Assembly (NCBI GenBank): GCA_965216645.1
Contig: CBDCGJ010000040.1
Span: forward strand, 9,040 to 73,039
Direction of reading: 5' to 3'
DNA: 64,000 nucleotides
Source of the DNA: CBDCGJ01 sp965216645
GTDB taxonomy: Bacteria > Pseudomonadota > Alphaproteobacteria > GCA-2731375
Part shown: positions 17,368-25,522 of the stretch, piece after piece
How positions within the stretch are numbered: the stretch's first letter is position 1
Layout: each line of letters begins with the position of its first letter
Notes under the pieces: model-generated
What the model saw: only the letters and a program-made list of their open reading frames with translations
Told to the model about the DNA's origin: nothing
The model's database searches: none
Position numbers and translations under genes: made by a program

Positions 17368-17396
17368 AATAATTCGAAAAAATTCAATAATTCGAA
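17368..17396. promoter_or_regulatory. Two direct repeats, candidate antitoxin operators
   Basis: AATAATTCGAA occurs at 17,368-17,378 and again at 17,386-17,396, 18 bp apart, each centred on the palindrome TTCGAA. They lie 40-70 bp upstream of the antitoxin start in a markedly AT-rich stretch. Paired palindromes are the usual operator form for Phd-type repressors; binding is inferred. Confidence 0.5.
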
Positions 17397-17522
17397 TATC
17401 TACGCATAATTGATTTTTGTGCATATTTTCCGGAATTTACCGCGCTTTTACCGTGCGCCTGATTGGACGTCGGGGTAAAAGGCTGAGCATTGTCAATGCG
17501 TGACCGAGCGTGTGAGGGGGGT

Positions 17523-19235
17523 ATGGCCGATTTGACGGAGAATAGGGGCAACGCGGCGATTTTCTTCGTGCCCAATGAGTTTTCGCGGGACCGGGGCAAG
17601 TTGATGGGGCGGCAGTCCGCGGGCGAGGCGTTCGTGAAGGCCTTTGCACGGCATGGCGAGGTTGATCCGTATTTCTCCTTCTCCCCGCGTAAGGAAGCGG
17701 CGGAGACGTTCCTAAAGCGGATCAATCAGGCCCGGCGGGAGCGTAACGATCCCCGGCCGGCGCGGGTCAAATGGATCCCCATGCATCGCCTCGACGGCTT
17801 GCGCGAACCCGGCTGCATGATGACCTACGATCCGGGCCTGCCGAAATGGGCTTGGCAGCGCCAGTTCTTCGGCGCCGACGCCTTCAGCATCTGTGGCATC
17901 ACCCATACCACCGCTTCCCATTCGGTGATGGATTCCCTGGGCAATCTGCCGCTGGCGCCGGTGCATCCCTGGGACGCGCTAATCTGCACTTCCCGCTGCG
18001 TGCGCGACACGGCGGAACGGATCGTCGATGGTTGGCGCGACTATCTTGGTGCCCGGTTGGGGGCCGACAAATTTACATTGCCGATGCTGCCGGTGATCCC
18101 GCTTGGTGTCGATTGCGACGGTTTTGCCGACAGCCCGGAACGCCAGGCCACCCGCGCCGCCTTCCGGCAGAAGCACGGCATCGGCGACGACGATATCGTG
18201 GTGCTTTTCCTCGGCCGCCTTAGCTTCCACGCCAAGGCCCATCCCTTCCCGATGTATCTGGCGCTGGAGGAGACCGTGCACCGCACCGGCAAGCGCTTGC
18301 ATCTGATCCAGACCGGCTGGTACGGCAATGAGCCGATCGAGCGCGCCTTCAAGACCGGGGCGCGGGATTTCGCCCCCTCGGTCAACGCCATCTTCTGCAA
18401 CGGCCGCGATCCGGCGGACCGGGCCGGCAGCTGGGCGGCGGCGGACATCTTTTCTTCCCTCTCCGACAATGTGCAGGAAACCTTCGGCCTGACCCCGATC
18501 GAAGCCATGGCCAGCGGCTTGCCGCAAGTGGTGACGGACTGGGACGGCTACCGAGACACGGTGCGCCATGGCGTCGACGGCTTCGCCATACCCACGGTGA
18601 CACCACCCGACGGGACCGGCGCCTTGATGGCGCGGGACCATGCCCTCGATAACATCACCTACGATCAGTATATCGGCTTCACCTGCTTCGCCACCGCGGT
18701 CGACATCGGCAAGGCGGCGGATGCCTATACGGCGCTGGTTCAGGACCCCGAGCTGCGCCGCAAGATGGGTGAGGCCGGCCGCCGCCGCGCCCGCGAGGTG
18801 TTCGACCAGCCTCACGTCATCAACGCCTATCAGAATCTCTGGCACGAGATGAAAGCGCGCCGGCTGAAGGACGGCCCGGCGGTCGCCGCCAATCCAGCCC
18901 TGCAAGGCCATCCCTCGCGCCGCGATCCCTTCGACGCCTTCGCCGGCTATCCGACCCGCCGCTTCGACGACGATACGCTGATCAAGGCGGGCGAGTTGTC
19001 GACCCTGCCGAACCTGACCATGCTGCGCGGCCATGGCCTAACCAATCTGGGTAATCCCGTCATGGTCGACGAGCAGGCCTGCGATGCGATCCTGTCGACG
19101 GTCACGGGGGCATCGCGTATCCGCGTTGGCGGCTTGCTGGACAGCGCCGACACACAAGAACGCCGCAATCGGCTCTACCGCACCGTCGGGTGGCTGCTGA
19201 AGATGGGTCTGTTGGAGCTGGCCGACGAAGATTAA
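17523..19235 (+). CDS. GT4-like glycosyltransferase
   Basis: About 570 residues from ATG 17,523, which follows a GAGGGGGG ribosome site; an in-frame ATG at 17,490 is less likely. The N-terminal half starts AAIFFVPNEFSRDRGKLMGR. The second Rossmann half holds VVLFLGRLSFHAKAHP and the GT4 nucleotide-sugar signature SDNVQETFGLTPIEAMASGLPQ, where the spaced glutamates bind the donor phosphate region. The C-terminal ~120 residues are an extra domain of unknown role. Donor and acceptor are unknown. It stands apart from the other glycosyltransferases by about 5 kb. Confidence 0.85.
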   Translation: MADLTENRGNAAIFFVPNEFSRDRGKLMGRQSAGEAFVKAFARHGEVDPYFSFSPRKEAAETFLKRINQARRERNDPRPARVKWIPMHRLDGLREPGCMMTYDPGLPKWAWQRQFFGADAFSICGITHTTASHSVMDSLGNLPLAPVHPWDALICTSRCVRDTAERIVDGWRDYLGARLGADKFTLPMLPVIPLGVDCDGFADSPERQATRAAFRQKHGIGDDDIVVLFLGRLSFHAKAHPFPMYLALEETVHRTGKRLHLIQTGWYGNEPIERAFKTGARDFAPSVNAIFCNGRDPADRAGSWAAADIFSSLSDNVQETFGLTPIEAMASGLPQVVTDWDGYRDTVRHGVDGFAIPTVTPPDGTGALMARDHALDNITYDQYIGFTCFATAVDIGKAADAYTALVQDPELRRKMGEAGRRRAREVFDQPHVINAYQNLWHEMKARRLKDGPAVAANPALQGHPSRRDPFDAFAGYPTRRFDDDTLIKAGELSTLPNLTMLRGHGLTNLGNPVMVDEQACDAILSTVTGASRIRVGGLLDSADTQERRNRLYRTVGWLLKMGLLELADED

Positions 19236-19708
19236 GCCAAATCCAACGCCATGAAATGGGCGCCGGGATAGGGATTGTCATAGTAGGGGGCAATTTCCCG
19301 AAATCCCAATTTGCGGTAGAGGGCGATCGCCTCGACCATGCTGTCGAAGGTGTCGAGATAGAGTTGCTTGTAGCCGAGGCGGCGGGCCTCTGCGATGATC
19401 GCTTCGGCGAGCCGACGACCGAGACCGAGGCCGCGCCGTGTCGGCCGGCAATAAAGCCGCTTCATCTCGACGATGTCCTCCGAAAATTGTTTCAGAGCTA
19501 CCGCACCGACGACGACGCCATCCACTTCGACCGCCAACAAGGCGTCATAGATGCCCGGGAATCCGTCCCGTTCCTTGTCGTAATCCTGAAAGGCCAAATC
19601 GATGTCGAGCGAGGCGACATAGTCGGCAAAAAGATCCCGCACGGCGCCTAAACTGCCGTCGTCGCGGGGCGGAAACACGCGAATATCGGGCTCGGTCTGC
19701 GGCATCAT
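19232..19708 (-). CDS. GNAT family N-acetyltransferase
   Basis: The 158-residue protein has the GNAT motif A: MKRLYCRPTRRGLGLGRRLAEAIIAEARRLGYKQ, with RRGLGLGRRL as the acetyl-CoA pyrophosphate loop, followed by YLDTFDSMVEAIALYRKLGF, a typical GNAT C-terminal segment. It transfers an acetyl group from acetyl-CoA to an amine; the substrate is unknown. Its stop overlaps the 3' end of the convergent glycosyltransferase gene by 4 bp. Confidence 0.9.
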   Translation of the reverse strand: MMPQTEPDIRVFPPRDDGSLGAVRDLFADYVASLDIDLAFQDYDKERDGFPGIYDALLAVEVDGVVVGAVALKQFSEDIVEMKRLYCRPTRRGLGLGRRLAEAIIAEARRLGYKQLYLDTFDSMVEAIALYRKLGFREIAPYYDNPYPGAHFMALDLA

Positions 19709-19776
19709 GTATATGGTTGTTGTCCGTATGAAGGTTTAGTATAGCCGGCAATAACGAATCTTTGGACGGACCTCTC

Positions 19777-20274
19777 ATGCGTTGTCTGGTTTTTCTGTTT
19801 CTGCTCGGGTTGAGCGCTTTGCCGAACGCCGGCGTTGCCGCGGATGGGAAACTGGAAATCGTCGAACCCTGGTCGCGGGCGACGCCGGGCCGGGCGCCGA
19901 ACGGCGTGGTCTATCTGACCCTTCGCAACGGCACCGACATGGCGGTAACGCTAGCTGGCGCGGCCTCGCCGGCGGCCAAAAAAACGGCGTTGCATACCCA
20001 TAAGCATGAGGGCGGCGTGATGAAAATGCGCCCCGCCGGCCCGGTGACCGTGCCCGCGGGCGGCATGGTCGCGTTTGAACCGGGCGGTCTGCATGTCATG
20101 CTGATGGGGTTGGTCGCACCGTTGAAGGAAGGCGACAAGATCCATCTAAACCTAAAATTCGAGGACGGGACGGAACTGTCCACCATGGTGCCGGTGCTCA
20201 AAGTCGGCGCGTCGGGGCCCATGCATAATAAAGGTCACGGCCACGGCAAAGGTCACGGTAAACACAGCGATTAA
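19777..20274 (+). CDS. PCu(A)C family periplasmic copper chaperone with His-rich tail
   Basis: From ATG 19,777 the 165-residue protein has a signal peptide (LVFLFLLGLSALPNAGVAA). The PCu(A)C domain follows, with YLTLRNGTD and the copper-site pattern spread over TALHTHKHEGGVMKM, GGMVAFEPGGLHVMLMGL (His and Met ligands in order). The last ~17 residues (HNKGHGHGKGHGKHSD) are a histidine-rich tail of the kind that holds extra copper. The family delivers Cu(I) to cytochrome oxidase assembly factors in the periplasm. It is followed by a set of His-rich and metal-stress genes on the other strand. Confidence 0.9.
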   Translation: MRCLVFLFLLGLSALPNAGVAADGKLEIVEPWSRATPGRAPNGVVYLTLRNGTDMAVTLAGAASPAAKKTALHTHKHEGGVMKMRPAGPVTVPAGGMVAFEPGGLHVMLMGLVAPLKEGDKIHLNLKFEDGTELSTMVPVLKVGASGPMHNKGHGHGKGHGKHSD

Positions 20275-20316
20275 TACACAGCGATTAGGAAATGAGGCGA
20301 GGTCGCCTGCGATCCC

Positions 20317-21102
20317 TTAGCGGGTCGAAACGATCTGCCAAGCGCCATCGGGCCGCCGGCAGGCGGTGCCATAACCGCGTTCCCGTTTGCCGCCAACCGT
20401 GATGGTTTGCTGGAATTCCCGGCAATAATGCCCGCTGCTGTCTCTGCCGTCGCGCAAAGCCACCACATCGCCCTGGGCCCGGCCGTCGCGCCAGCGGATG
20501 GTGCGGCCGACCGGCGCTTCGGTGGCGCGGATCTGCGCCGATTCGTGGGCCCGGCGCTGATTTTCGTTGAGCACGTCGATCAGCTTCAAAGTAATCGCGG
20601 TAAACGCGATCCATTTCAGGGCGTCGCTGGCTTTGTGGTAATGGCCGTAGCCGCCATAGCCGATATGGCCGCCATAACCACCGCTGCCGTAGCCAACATA
20701 CCCGCCATAGCCGCTATGGCTGCCGAACCCGAAATAAAGGCCGTAACTCCACCGCGGCTTGTGATGGTAGTGGCCGCGCTTCCAATGCGGGTGCTTGCGT
20801 TTGTGATAGCCGCGATAGCCGTAATGCGGCTTTTTGGGCTTGTAATAGTGGCGCGGTTTCCTGGGATAATGCGCCTTGTAATACTTTCCCGGTTTGTGGG
20901 GACGGTAGTGATGCTTGCGGCCGCCCCAATGCTTGCGATGGCCGGGCGGTACGAAGCTATGCTTGCCATGGCTGACGCCGGAAATTTTCGTTCCGGGATG
21001 ACGGGTGCGGGATTCGGCATTACCGACGCTGGTCATCAAAACCGAAAACAACAGAGCGGTACCGGTCGCCAGGACCAATTTCTTTCCATTCCAACACGCC
21101 AT
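20317..21102 (-). CDS. Secreted His/Tyr/Gly-rich protein with RT0821/Lpp0805-type C-terminal domain
   Basis: About 261 residues from ATG 21,102 (MACWNGKKLVLATGTALLFS); a longer frame to 21,183 is possible. A signal peptide is followed by a very basic His/Lys/Tyr region (about 35-115, including the module KHPHWKRGH) and a Gly/Tyr stretch (SYGLYFGFGSHSGYGG). A hydrophobic helix (LKWIAFTAITLKLIDVL) precedes a globular end, RTIRWRDGRAQG...YCREFQQTITVGGK...ACRRPDGAWQIV. That end matches the C-terminus of the lipoprotein gene at 45,137-45,625. Likely an envelope protein that binds metals or cell-wall polymer; function unproven. Confidence 0.7.
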   Translation of the reverse strand: MACWNGKKLVLATGTALLFSVLMTSVGNAESRTRHPGTKISGVSHGKHSFVPPGHRKHWGGRKHHYRPHKPGKYYKAHYPRKPRHYYKPKKPHYGYRGYHKRKHPHWKRGHYHHKPRWSYGLYFGFGSHSGYGGYVGYGSGGYGGHIGYGGYGHYHKASDALKWIAFTAITLKLIDVLNENQRRAHESAQIRATEAPVGRTIRWRDGRAQGDVVALRDGRDSSGHYCREFQQTITVGGKRERGYGTACRRPDGAWQIVSTR

Positions 21103-21190
21103 GGTCGTACCCCTTCCGCGAAAAGTCCGGTACTCCCCTCCGTTACGCCGATCCGCGATCCTTCGGATGTTCGCCGCAACCACATATTTA

Positions 21191-21216
21191 GGGCGGGTTC
21201 ATTTCTGAACCCGCCC
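21191..21216. terminator. Strong hairpin between the two His-rich genes
   Basis: GGGCGGGTTCA and TGAACCCGCCC form a perfect 11-bp stem with the four-base loop TTTC, 53 bp downstream of the 21,269-21,967 gene (minus strand). The trailing sequence is AT-rich but not a full T tract, so it may be a terminator or an mRNA stabiliser that separates the two genes. Confidence 0.6.
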
Positions 21217-21268
21217 ATATCATAACGCGTTTTCGGTGGAATCGGAAGCCGTGGTCTCCGGCCTGTTG

Positions 21269-21967
21269 TCAGGGCCCTTCCTGGCGTTTGCGCTCCCAAT
21301 CCGTCGGGGTGCCGCGGCGTCGGCGGGTTTCCGGTTGATCGGTGCCATGGTCCGTGCCCCAGCGGGGATGCCTTGGGCGTTTCTCTGCGGTCCGATAGGG
21401 ACGATCCGGCCGGTGACCATGCCGCCAATATCTATGCTTACGTCGGTCGCCTTCGCGCCAATGAGGATGTTTGCCGCGTTCGCCGTCTTTCCAATAGGGG
21501 CCGTCATAGCGACCGTGTTTCCAGTGGGGATGTTTGCCGCGCTCGCCGTCTTTCCAATAGGGCCGGCCATGGTGATGGCCGCGTTTCCAGTGCGGATGCT
21601 TGCCCCGGTAGCCGTCTTTCCAGTAGGGGCCGGCATGGCGATGGCCGCGTTTCCAGTGCGGGTGCTTGCCCCGGTAGCCGTCTTTCCAATAGGGGCCGTG
21701 ACCGTCGTGATGATGGCGGCGTTTCCAACGGCGATACTTGCGGCGCTCCCCGTCATAATCGTCGTCGTCGTAATGCCGGCGGTCCGACATCCGGTAGGGG
21801 CGGTCGGGCCGATGGTGGTGGCGCCATTCCGACCATTCGTTGGAACCCGTCACGCCGCGATCGGGATAGCGGGCCCACGATTCGGCGTTGGCGGTGGGCC
21901 ATAAAGTCAGGGTCAGTAGCACGGAGGCTACGGCAAATAGGAGAGTTCGACCGGCTGAATATGTCAT
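21269..21967 (-). CDS. Secreted histidine-rich tandem-repeat protein
   Basis: The 232-residue product has a signal peptide (LLFAVASVLLTLTLWPTANA, cut after NAES). It then contains four tandem copies of a ~19-residue unit of the form GPYWKDGYRGKHPHWKRGH, preceded by an acidic-His block (DRRHYDDDDYDGERRKYRR) and followed by degenerate copies. The DNA of the repeats is nearly identical, indicating recent internal duplication. The periodic His/Trp/Tyr and high positive charge suggest metal or polyanion binding. The KHPHWKRGH module is shared with the neighbouring 20,317-21,102 gene. No known family is recognised. It lies just downstream of the heavy-metal-sensor-like and sigma genes. Confidence 0.7.
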   Translation of the reverse strand: MTYSAGRTLLFAVASVLLTLTLWPTANAESWARYPDRGVTGSNEWSEWRHHHRPDRPYRMSDRRHYDDDDYDGERRKYRRWKRRHHHDGHGPYWKDGYRGKHPHWKRGHRHAGPYWKDGYRGKHPHWKRGHHHGRPYWKDGERGKHPHWKHGRYDGPYWKDGERGKHPHWREGDRRKHRYWRHGHRPDRPYRTAEKRPRHPRWGTDHGTDQPETRRRRGTPTDWERKRQEGP

Positions 21968-22045
21968 TGTCCCTCGCTTCGCGCTTGTGAAATCGTTTTC
22001 CGGTTAACGGTCTATTAACGGCGCGGGAGGGGATTTCCGTCGCGA

Positions 22046-22510
22046 TCAGTCGGTTTTTTTCCGCCGGCCTCTTTTCCGGCGTTTATAGCCTTCCTCGAAA
22101 TAGCGGCGGCGTTCCGCTGCCGGCAGGCGCGCCGCGGTTTCGGCGATGGCATTGTGCAGCCGTGCGCGAGCACGCAGGGACTGCGCGTTCATCTTCTCAT
22201 TGAGGGTGATATAGGCGGCCTTGTCGAATTGGTCGGAGAGCAGCATCTCGCGCATCTGCTGGCGCATGGCACGGCGTTCTTTCCAATGTTCGCGCAGGGC
22301 GCCGCGATGCTGTTGCCAGACTTCCTCGACCGCGCGGCGGCTGTCTTCGCTGATGGCGGCCATGGCGGCATCCCGGTCGAAGCGGTGCCAGCGCGCGTGC
22401 TTGCGGGCCAGATCGCCCTTCAGCCAAAAGGTCGCGAGCATGCCGATCAAGATCAAATTGATCGCCAGGGAGACGAAAAGGACGATGGATAGGCGGCGTT
22501 GAATGCGCAT
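22046..22510 (-). CDS. Periplasmic heavy-metal-sensor-like (Spy/CnrX-type) helical protein
   Basis: The 154-residue protein has one N-terminal membrane anchor (LSIVLFVSLAINLILIGMLATFWL). A long charged helical hairpin follows, with repeated Arg/Glu heptads (RALREHWKERRAMRQQMREML...LNEKMNAQSLRARARL), as in the periplasmic heavy-metal-sensor family. The C-terminus is Lys/Arg-rich. It starts 4 bp after the anti-sigma gene stop, so sigma, anti-sigma and this sensor form one operon. A role in controlling the anti-sigma factor in response to envelope stress or metal is inferred from that order. Confidence 0.75.
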   Translation of the reverse strand: MRIQRRLSIVLFVSLAINLILIGMLATFWLKGDLARKHARWHRFDRDAAMAAISEDSRRAVEEVWQQHRGALREHWKERRAMRQQMREMLLSDQFDKAAYITLNEKMNAQSLRARARLHNAIAETAARLPAAERRRYFEEGYKRRKRGRRKKTD

Positions 22511-22514
22511 GGGT

Positions 22515-22928
22515 CTAACCCTGCTCCTCCAACTCGATATCGTCGTCGAAATACTCGACCACTTCCGGCAACGGGACGGTCAGCGCCAGCACCACGCTCA
22601 GCGCCGCCGCCGCGGCGAGCCCGCCGATCGGTTGCCAGATACCGCCGAAGGGCCAGAGGATGGCGCACCATTGCCGCCAACTCGAGCCCGGTTCCACATG
22701 CAGAATATCGGCGGCCAGTTCCGGCGACGGCAACGGCGGCGGCGCCAGATCGAGCATGGCGTCGAGCGCGGCGGCGTCATGGATCAGTTGCTGCGCCGTG
22801 GGGTCGGTATCGACCATATCCCGCAGTTCGATCCGCTCTTCCATGGGCCAGCGGTTCGGGTCGGCGCCGAACGCCGCCAACACGGTCTCGAGCCGGCGAA
22901 GTTTCGTATCTTCCTTGCCGGTCATCAC
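22515..22928 (-). CDS. Putative membrane anti-sigma factor
   Basis: The 137-residue protein has a cytoplasmic N-terminal part (LETVLAAFGADPNRWPMEERIELRDMV) and one membrane helix at about residues 100-118 (IGGLAAAAALSVVLALTV), with a short acidic periplasmic tail. Its start overlaps the stop of the ECF sigma gene (ATGA), the classic sigma/anti-sigma coupling. No zinc-binding anti-sigma motif (HxxxCxxC) is seen, so it belongs to another anti-sigma type or is a divergent one. Inferred function: sequesters the sigma factor at the membrane. Confidence 0.75.
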   Translation of the reverse strand: MMTGKEDTKLRRLETVLAAFGADPNRWPMEERIELRDMVDTDPTAQQLIHDAAALDAMLDLAPPPLPSPELAADILHVEPGSSWRQWCAILWPFGGIWQPIGGLAAAAALSVVLALTVPLPEVVEYFDDDIELEEQG

Positions 22929-23488
22929 AACACCTCCATCAAATCCGCTTTACGTTCCATCAGCGTCTCTCGCAATTTTCGGCGGCCGCGGGCCAGCAGG
23001 GATTCCAGCGCATCGACGCTGATTTCCATGATCTCGGCCGCCTCTATGTTACTCAACTCCTGATAATGTACCAAGGCGATGGCCGTGCGTTGCCGCACCG
23101 GCAATCGGTCGAGCTCTTGCCGCACCGTGTCGGCGACTTGGGCCCGGTGGTGCTGCTGCATCGGATCCGGTGTTTCGTCGGCCACTTCGGGTACCTCATC
23201 GTCGGAGAGCCGGCCGCGCCGCCGCAGCTCGTCGATGCAAAGATTGTGGATCACGCGGTAAAGCCAGGTGCCGATCTTGGCTTGCGGTTGCCATTTCCGG
23301 GCGATCTTCCACAATCGAAAAAACGCTTCCTGACACATATCTTCCGCCAAGGCGCGGTCCCGCAGCATGCTGACGGCCAGGCTGAAACCGGGGCCGAGAT
23401 GGCGGTCGACAAGGACGCGCTGGGCGTGGCGGTCGCCCGCCGCCACCCGCGCCATAAGCGCCGCGTCCTTGAGTTTTTCGTCCACCAT
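22925..23488 (-). CDS. ECF RNA polymerase sigma factor
   Basis: About 187 residues from ATG 23,488 (MVDEKLKD); a GTG at 23,506 adds six. Region 2 is visible as LVDRHLGPGFSLAVSMLRDRALAEDMCQEAFFRLWK and TWLYRVIHNLCIDELRRRG. Region 4 is LPVRQRTAIALVHYQELSNIEAAEIMEISVDALESLLARGRRKLRE. No region 3 separates them, which marks it as extracytoplasmic-function type. It would direct transcription of an envelope or metal stress regulon, plausibly including the neighbouring His-rich and EF-hand genes. Confidence 0.93.
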   Translation of the reverse strand: MVDEKLKDAALMARVAAGDRHAQRVLVDRHLGPGFSLAVSMLRDRALAEDMCQEAFFRLWKIARKWQPQAKIGTWLYRVIHNLCIDELRRRGRLSDDEVPEVADETPDPMQQHHRAQVADTVRQELDRLPVRQRTAIALVHYQELSNIEAAEIMEISVDALESLLARGRRKLRETLMERKADLMEVL

Positions 23489-23557
23489 GAGCAATGCCGA
23501 CCTCACTTCGGAGCTTAGAGCATATATCTACCATACGGCATCATTCGGCCGGCCGAC

Positions 23558-23635
23558 TTTATCCCCTGGCTAGGCGCGGTCCGCCGGGCGATGCGGGGTA
23601 TCGGCCAAGGGCCGCAACGACGTCCAGGGGATAAA
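23558..23635. repeat. 12-bp inverted repeat between sigma and EF-hand genes
   Basis: TTTATCCCCTGG (23,558-23,569) and CCAGGGGATAAA (23,624-23,635) are perfect inverted arms with a 54-bp GC-rich spacer. They lie between the stop of the EF-hand gene and the start of the sigma gene (both minus strand). Either a long hairpin ending the EF-hand transcript or paired sites for a regulator of the sigma operon. Confidence 0.5.
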
Positions 23636-23655
23636 TGCGCCCGGGTGGCGTGGCG

Positions 23656-24102
23656 TCAGTCGCGGTCGCGGCGTTTATGTCTTTTGTGCCGTTTGGCCGC
23701 CTTCTCCGCTTCCTCGCGGCTGATCGCGCCGTCCTTGTCCCGGTCCAGGCGTTCGAAGAAGGAGCGCTTCTTGCGGCCATATTCGTCCGCCGTCACGCGG
23801 CCGTCGCCATTTTTGTCCATCCGGGCGTAATGCTTGGCGATACGGTCTTCCATGCGGGCCAGAACGGCGGCCTTGTGTTCGGCCAGGCTGATGGCGCCGT
23901 CGCCGTTCCTGTCCGCCGCTTTGAAGCGGGCGCTGCGGAAGGCGTCCATCTCCTCGGCGGTGATCTTGCCGTCCTTATTGCTGTCGAGACGATCGAACCG
24001 GCTTTCCCAGCGCTTCGAATCGGCCATCGCGATGCCGGCGATCAAACCGGCGCTCAATACGCTCGCGGAGACGGCAATCACATGTTTTCGCTTCATAGTC
24101 AT
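23656..24102 (-). CDS. Periplasmic EF-hand calcium-binding protein
   Basis: The 148-residue protein begins with a signal peptide (KHVIAVSASVLSAGLIAGIAMA). It carries four EF-hand loops: DRLDSNKDGKITAEE, KAADRNGDGAISLAE, ARMDKNGDGRVTADE and ERLDRDKDGAISREE, each with the D-x-N/D-x-D/N-G-x-I/V-x-x-E ligand pattern. The end is a Lys/Arg/His-rich tail (KRHKRHKRRDRD). It probably buffers or senses calcium in the periplasm. It lies directly upstream of the ECF sigma operon on the same strand, so it may be part of that regulon. Confidence 0.9.
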   Translation of the reverse strand: MTMKRKHVIAVSASVLSAGLIAGIAMADSKRWESRFDRLDSNKDGKITAEEMDAFRSARFKAADRNGDGAISLAEHKAAVLARMEDRIAKHYARMDKNGDGRVTADEYGRKKRSFFERLDRDKDGAISREEAEKAAKRHKRHKRRDRD

Positions 24103-24244
24103 ATCCTTACTGTTGGGGTGACGTTGCAGTACTGGTATAACGTCGGACCTTGAGATATCCGTCGTTTATCCGGCGTATGCCGATTGATCCCCTGAAACCG
24201 GCTCAATATGCGCGGCCCCGCCGAAGGTAGAAGTGAGCGATGTC

Positions 24245-25522
24245 ATGCGTGCGTTATTTATCCACCAGAACATGCCGGGTCAGTTCACCCATATGGTCAA
24301 GTATTTGGCGGCCAATCCGGACAATGAGGTTGTCTTCATCACCAAGCCGAAAAAGCTTGATATGAAGAATGTCCGCAAGGTGGAATACAAGGTGCTGCCG
24401 CAGAAGCCGCCCGGCACCCATCGCTTCATTCAAGGTCTGCAAAACGGTATCTGTCATGGTCAGCCGGTGGCGCGGGCGGGCAATCAATTGCGCCGCGTAG
24501 GCTTCCGCCCCGACGTGGTGGTGGCTCATCCGGGTTGGGGTGAAGCGATCTATCTGAAAGACGTCTTTCCGGACGTCCCGGTGCTGAACTATTTCGAGTT
24601 CTACTATCACGCTTTCGGGGCCGACACCCATTTCGATCCGGAGGACAAGCCGACCTGGGACAATATCTTCCGCATCCGCACCAAGAATTCGATCAATCTG
24701 CTGTCCCTCGACAGCGCCGACTGGGGGCTGTCGCCGACCTATTGGCAATGGCGGCAACAGCCGGAAATGTTCCGCGACAAGATCAGCGTCATCCACGAAG
24801 GGGTCGACACCAATGTGGTGAAGCCGGAGCCTCGCGCGCGGGTTCAAATCAAGGACGGCCTTTCGTTCGGGTTCGGCGACGAAGTGATGACCTATGTGGC
24901 CCGGGATATGGAGCCTTATCGCGGCTTTCCGACGGTGATGCGGGCCATCGAAATCCTCTGCCGGGAACGGCCGAACTGTCATTTCCTTTTGGTCGGCGGC
25001 GACCAGGTCAGCTACGGCCAAAAGCTGCAGGAAGGGGAAACCCACAAGCAGATGATGCTGAACGAGGTCGATATCGACCCGGACCGGGTGCATTTCACCG
25101 GCAAGCTGCCGTACGACAAATACCTGAAAATTCTTCAGATCTCCGGCGCCCATGTCTATCTGACCAAGCCTTTCGTGCTGTCTTGGTCGATGGTTGAATC
25201 GCTCGCCGCGGGATGTTTATTGGTCGGTTCCAACACGCCGCCGGTGGTTGAGGTGATCGAGGATGGCTGGAACGGTCTGCTGGCCGATTTCTTCTCGCCG
25301 GAAGAGGTGGCGGAACGGGTATCCGAAGCCCTCGACAATCCCCAGGCGATGATGCAAATCCGCGAAAACGCCCGGCGCACGGTGCTGGAGCATTACGCGC
25401 TCGACAAATGCCTACCCCGGCAGATTCGCTTGCTCGAACAATTGGCCAATCGGCAACGCCCGACGCCCGCCCGGTGGGAAGACGTCAAACCCGCCAGCCA
25501 GCGGCAGGCGATCGCGGTTTAG
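24245..25522 (+). CDS. GT4 family glycosyltransferase, paralogue of the 38,695 gene
   Basis: The protein has about 425 residues from ATG 24,245 (MRALFIHQNMPGQF); a GTG four codons upstream is possible. It is clearly homologous along its whole length to the product at 38,695-39,969: shared HPGWGEAIYLKDVFPD, ISVIHEGV, RAIEILCRERPNCHFLLVGGD, HVYLTKPFVLSWSMVESLA. The latter holds the GT4 donor-binding region. It is divergent from the sigma/EF-hand group. It is placed at one end of the sulfotransferase/RTX locus, with its sister gene at the other side, which suggests both serve that locus (inference). Confidence 0.88.
   Translation: MRALFIHQNMPGQFTHMVKYLAANPDNEVVFITKPKKLDMKNVRKVEYKVLPQKPPGTHRFIQGLQNGICHGQPVARAGNQLRRVGFRPDVVVAHPGWGEAIYLKDVFPDVPVLNYFEFYYHAFGADTHFDPEDKPTWDNIFRIRTKNSINLLSLDSADWGLSPTYWQWRQQPEMFRDKISVIHEGVDTNVVKPEPRARVQIKDGLSFGFGDEVMTYVARDMEPYRGFPTVMRAIEILCRERPNCHFLLVGGDQVSYGQKLQEGETHKQMMLNEVDIDPDRVHFTGKLPYDKYLKILQISGAHVYLTKPFVLSWSMVESLAAGCLLVGSNTPPVVEVIEDGWNGLLADFFSPEEVAERVSEALDNPQAMMQIRENARRTVLEHYALDKCLPRQIRLLEQLANRQRPTPARWEDVKPASQRQAIAV

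Noticed and set aside
21236..21904. Long hydrophobic plus-strand frame opposite the His-rich repeat gene
   Set aside because: It is the antisense of a repetitive gene with a clear signal peptide; repetitive DNA keeps several frames open, and the frame has no ribosome site.
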